This document shows, piece after piece, positions 8,803-9,999 of a DNA stretch of 9,999 bases. The position numbers and the translations under genes are program-made. Location: positions 1 through 9,999 of the forward strand of contig CAITSH010000372.1 of the NCBI GenBank assembly GCA_903895005.1. The letters are read 5' to 3'. Below the pieces are notes generated by a model. It was not told where the DNA came from. It made no database searches and was given only the letters and a program-made list of their open reading frames with translations. The DNA comes from an uncultured Pseudomonadota bacterium (GTDB taxonomy: Bacteria; Pseudomonadota; Gammaproteobacteria; Burkholderiales; SG8-39). Position 1 is the stretch's first letter, and each line of letters opens with the position of its first letter.

Positions 8803-9999
8803 ACATGCCCGCAAGGTTCACCGAAAATCCCGCGATGTCGCGACTGTTGTCGTTGGCTAAAGGCGCCACTCTATTCGACAGGCGCGGCAGGGTGCTGATC
8901 TGGGGCGGGTTGTTCCTGGTCGCGCTGGTCATCGGCTCGACGGTGTACGAACATTATGAGGAACACGATCAAAGGCTGCGCCAGGCCGCAACGGCGGCGC
9001 AAACCGAGTCGCGCATGCTCGCCGCGCATGCCGAACAGACGATGACCGCGGTCGACGTGGTGCTGCGCAGCGTGGGCGACTTTGCCCAGGACTCGGGCGT
9101 GAACACCGCCGCCGATATGGTCGAAAAAATGGCCACGCCCCAGGTGCACGAGTTGCTGCGGCTGCGCCAGTCCAATGTCACGCAGATCAGCGTGATCTCG
9201 CTCGTCGCCATCAACGGCGACATGATCAACTTCACGCGCAATCATCCGCCGCGTTCGGACAAGGGCGCGAAAATCAATCTCGCCGAGCGGGATTATTTCA
9301 AGGCCCACCTCGGCGCGCCGATGCTCGAATCCTATATTTCGGCGCCGGTTGAAAACAAGGGCACCGGCACCTGGACGTTTTACCTGACGCGCAAGATCCG
9401 CAACCAGACCGGCGAAATGATCGGCCTGGTGATCGCGGGCATCGAGTCTTCCTACTTCGAGCAGTTTTACGGTGCCGTGGCCGCGCCCGGGAAGTCCTAC
9501 ACGCTGTTCCGCGCCGACGGCATCAATCTGGCGCGCTTTCCGGTCAAGAACGATGCGCTGGGCAAGAGCTGGGAGAACAGCCCCATTTTCCAGACCCTCA
9601 GGGCCGGTGCTGCCGTGCGCTATTTTCCGACCGGCGCGCGCACCGTCCTGGCTGAAAACGAGACGGATGGCAGGATGCTCGCCCCGATCAAGTTGACGAA
9701 ATACCCGCTGGTGGTGAACACCCGGATCCCGGATCCGCTGATCTTTGAAGACCGCATACGCACCAGTTCGATCAGGATCGCGCTGGCGGCACTGTTGTCG
9801 GGGCTGATCATGACGCTGGCGCTGTTCTGGCGCCGGCAGGCCATAGCCGCTGCGCGCGAGACCGGCGCCGAGGCGATGTCGCGGGCGACGAACGTGTTCC
9901 TGGCCAATACGAGCCACGAGATCCGCACGCCGCTCAACGCCATTGTCGGTGCGGCGTACCTGCTGTCGGAGCGCCCGGGGCAGGACGCCTGGGGCCGCG
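8799..9999 (+). CDS. Cache-domain membrane histidine kinase, 3' end outside window
   Basis: The frame is open from the ATG at 8799 to the window end, giving 400 residues. TM1 is at about 31-49. A periplasmic double-Cache (PDC) sensor follows at about 55-315, recognised from LAERDYFKAHL, the WTFYLTRKI segment and the GEMIGLVIAGI strand. This pattern is common in membrane diguanylate cyclases and kinases that sense small metabolites. TM2 is at about 325-345. After a short linker the HisKA domain starts, with the phospho-accepting His at 373 (NTSHEIRTP). The reading stops before the ATPase domain. From residue 361 the DNA is identical to the hybrid kinase at 3560-7027, so the missing part probably contains a HATPase and possibly REC and HPt domains as well. 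That is inference. Its sensor is not closely similar to that of the other hybrid kinase. The ATG overlaps the REC-EAL stop by 4 bases; an alternative ATG lies at 8805. Confidence 0.93.
   Translation, partial: MNMPARFTENPAMSRLLSLAKGATLFDRRGRVLIWGGLFLVALVIGSTVYEHYEEHDQRLRQAATAAQTESRMLAAHAEQTMTAVDVVLRSVGDFAQDSGVNTAADMVEKMATPQVHELLRLRQSNVTQISVISLVAINGDMINFTRNHPPRSDKGAKINLAERDYFKAHLGAPMLESYISAPVENKGTGTWTFYLTRKIRNQTGEMIGLVIAGIESSYFEQFYGAVAAPGKSYTLFRADGINLARFPVKNDALGKSWENSPIFQTLRAGAAVRYFPTGARTVLAENETDGRMLAPIKLTKYPLVVNTRIPDPLIFEDRIRTSSIRIALAALLSGLIMTLALFWRRQAIAAARETGAEAMSRATNVFLANTSHEIRTPLNAIVGAAYLLSERPGQDAWGR
9877..9999 (+). repeat. 123-bp perfect direct repeat, copy 2 (runs off window end)
   Basis: Identical to 4665-4787 with no mismatch, starting 2 bases before the Ser361 codon of the second kinase. 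The identity continues up to the last base of the window, so the true repeat is at least 123 bp and may cover much of the kinase core. Confidence 0.97.

Noticed and set aside
8871..9917. A 348-residue minus-strand open frame opposite the last kinase
   Set aside because: The plus strand encodes a clear TM-Cache-TM-HisKA protein in a continuous frame starting at 8799, which explains the sequence fully.
4665..9999. The direct repeats as ends of a mobile element
   Set aside because: The repeats lie in frame inside matching kinase domains, with no transposase, inverted ends or target duplication visible. Homologous coding sequence explains them better.

Overview
The window is a dense, one-directional run of six signalling genes, all on the + strand. 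High GC, GC-rich third codon positions and the domain repertoire suggest a Gram-negative proteobacterium, probably a betaproteobacterium. That placement is an inference from style; no taxonomic marker gene is present. No tRNA, rRNA, transposase, CRISPR array or terminator was seen.

Layout: (1) positions 1-324, the C-terminal part of a receiver (REC) domain, cut by the window edge; (2) 321-1316, a soluble protein with two PAS domains and no output domain; (3) 1350-3563, a membrane CHASE-PAS histidine kinase; (4) 3560-7027, a large membrane hybrid kinase (Cache-type sensor, HisKA, HATPase, REC, REC, HPt, helical tail); (5) 7024-8802, a REC-GGDEF-EAL protein whose GGDEF motif is degenerate and whose EAL domain looks intact; (6) 8799 to the window end, the N-terminal part of a second Cache-type membrane histidine kinase, cut shortly after its phospho-accepting His.

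Four of the five junctions are 4-base stop/start overlaps (TTGA at 321, ATGA at 3560, 7024 and 8799). The fifth gap is only 33 bases. This points to a single, translationally coupled operon. The genes fit a multi-input phosphorelay: several extracytoplasmic sensors and one cytoplasmic PAS sensor feed kinases, HPt and REC domains, and the only recognisable enzymatic output is a c-di-GMP phosphodiesterase of the EAL type. No DNA-binding domain is present, so the visible output is second-messenger turnover or protein-protein contact. The wiring is inferred, not shown.

The most striking feature is a perfect 123-bp direct repeat (4665-4787 and 9877-9999). It begins abruptly at the start of the HisKA region in the two hybrid-type kinases and runs off the window end, while the sequence just upstream is unrelated. 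The two kinases therefore carry different sensors joined to the same kinase-core DNA. This suggests recent duplication or gene conversion of the transmitter cassette, unless it is an assembly artefact at a contig end.
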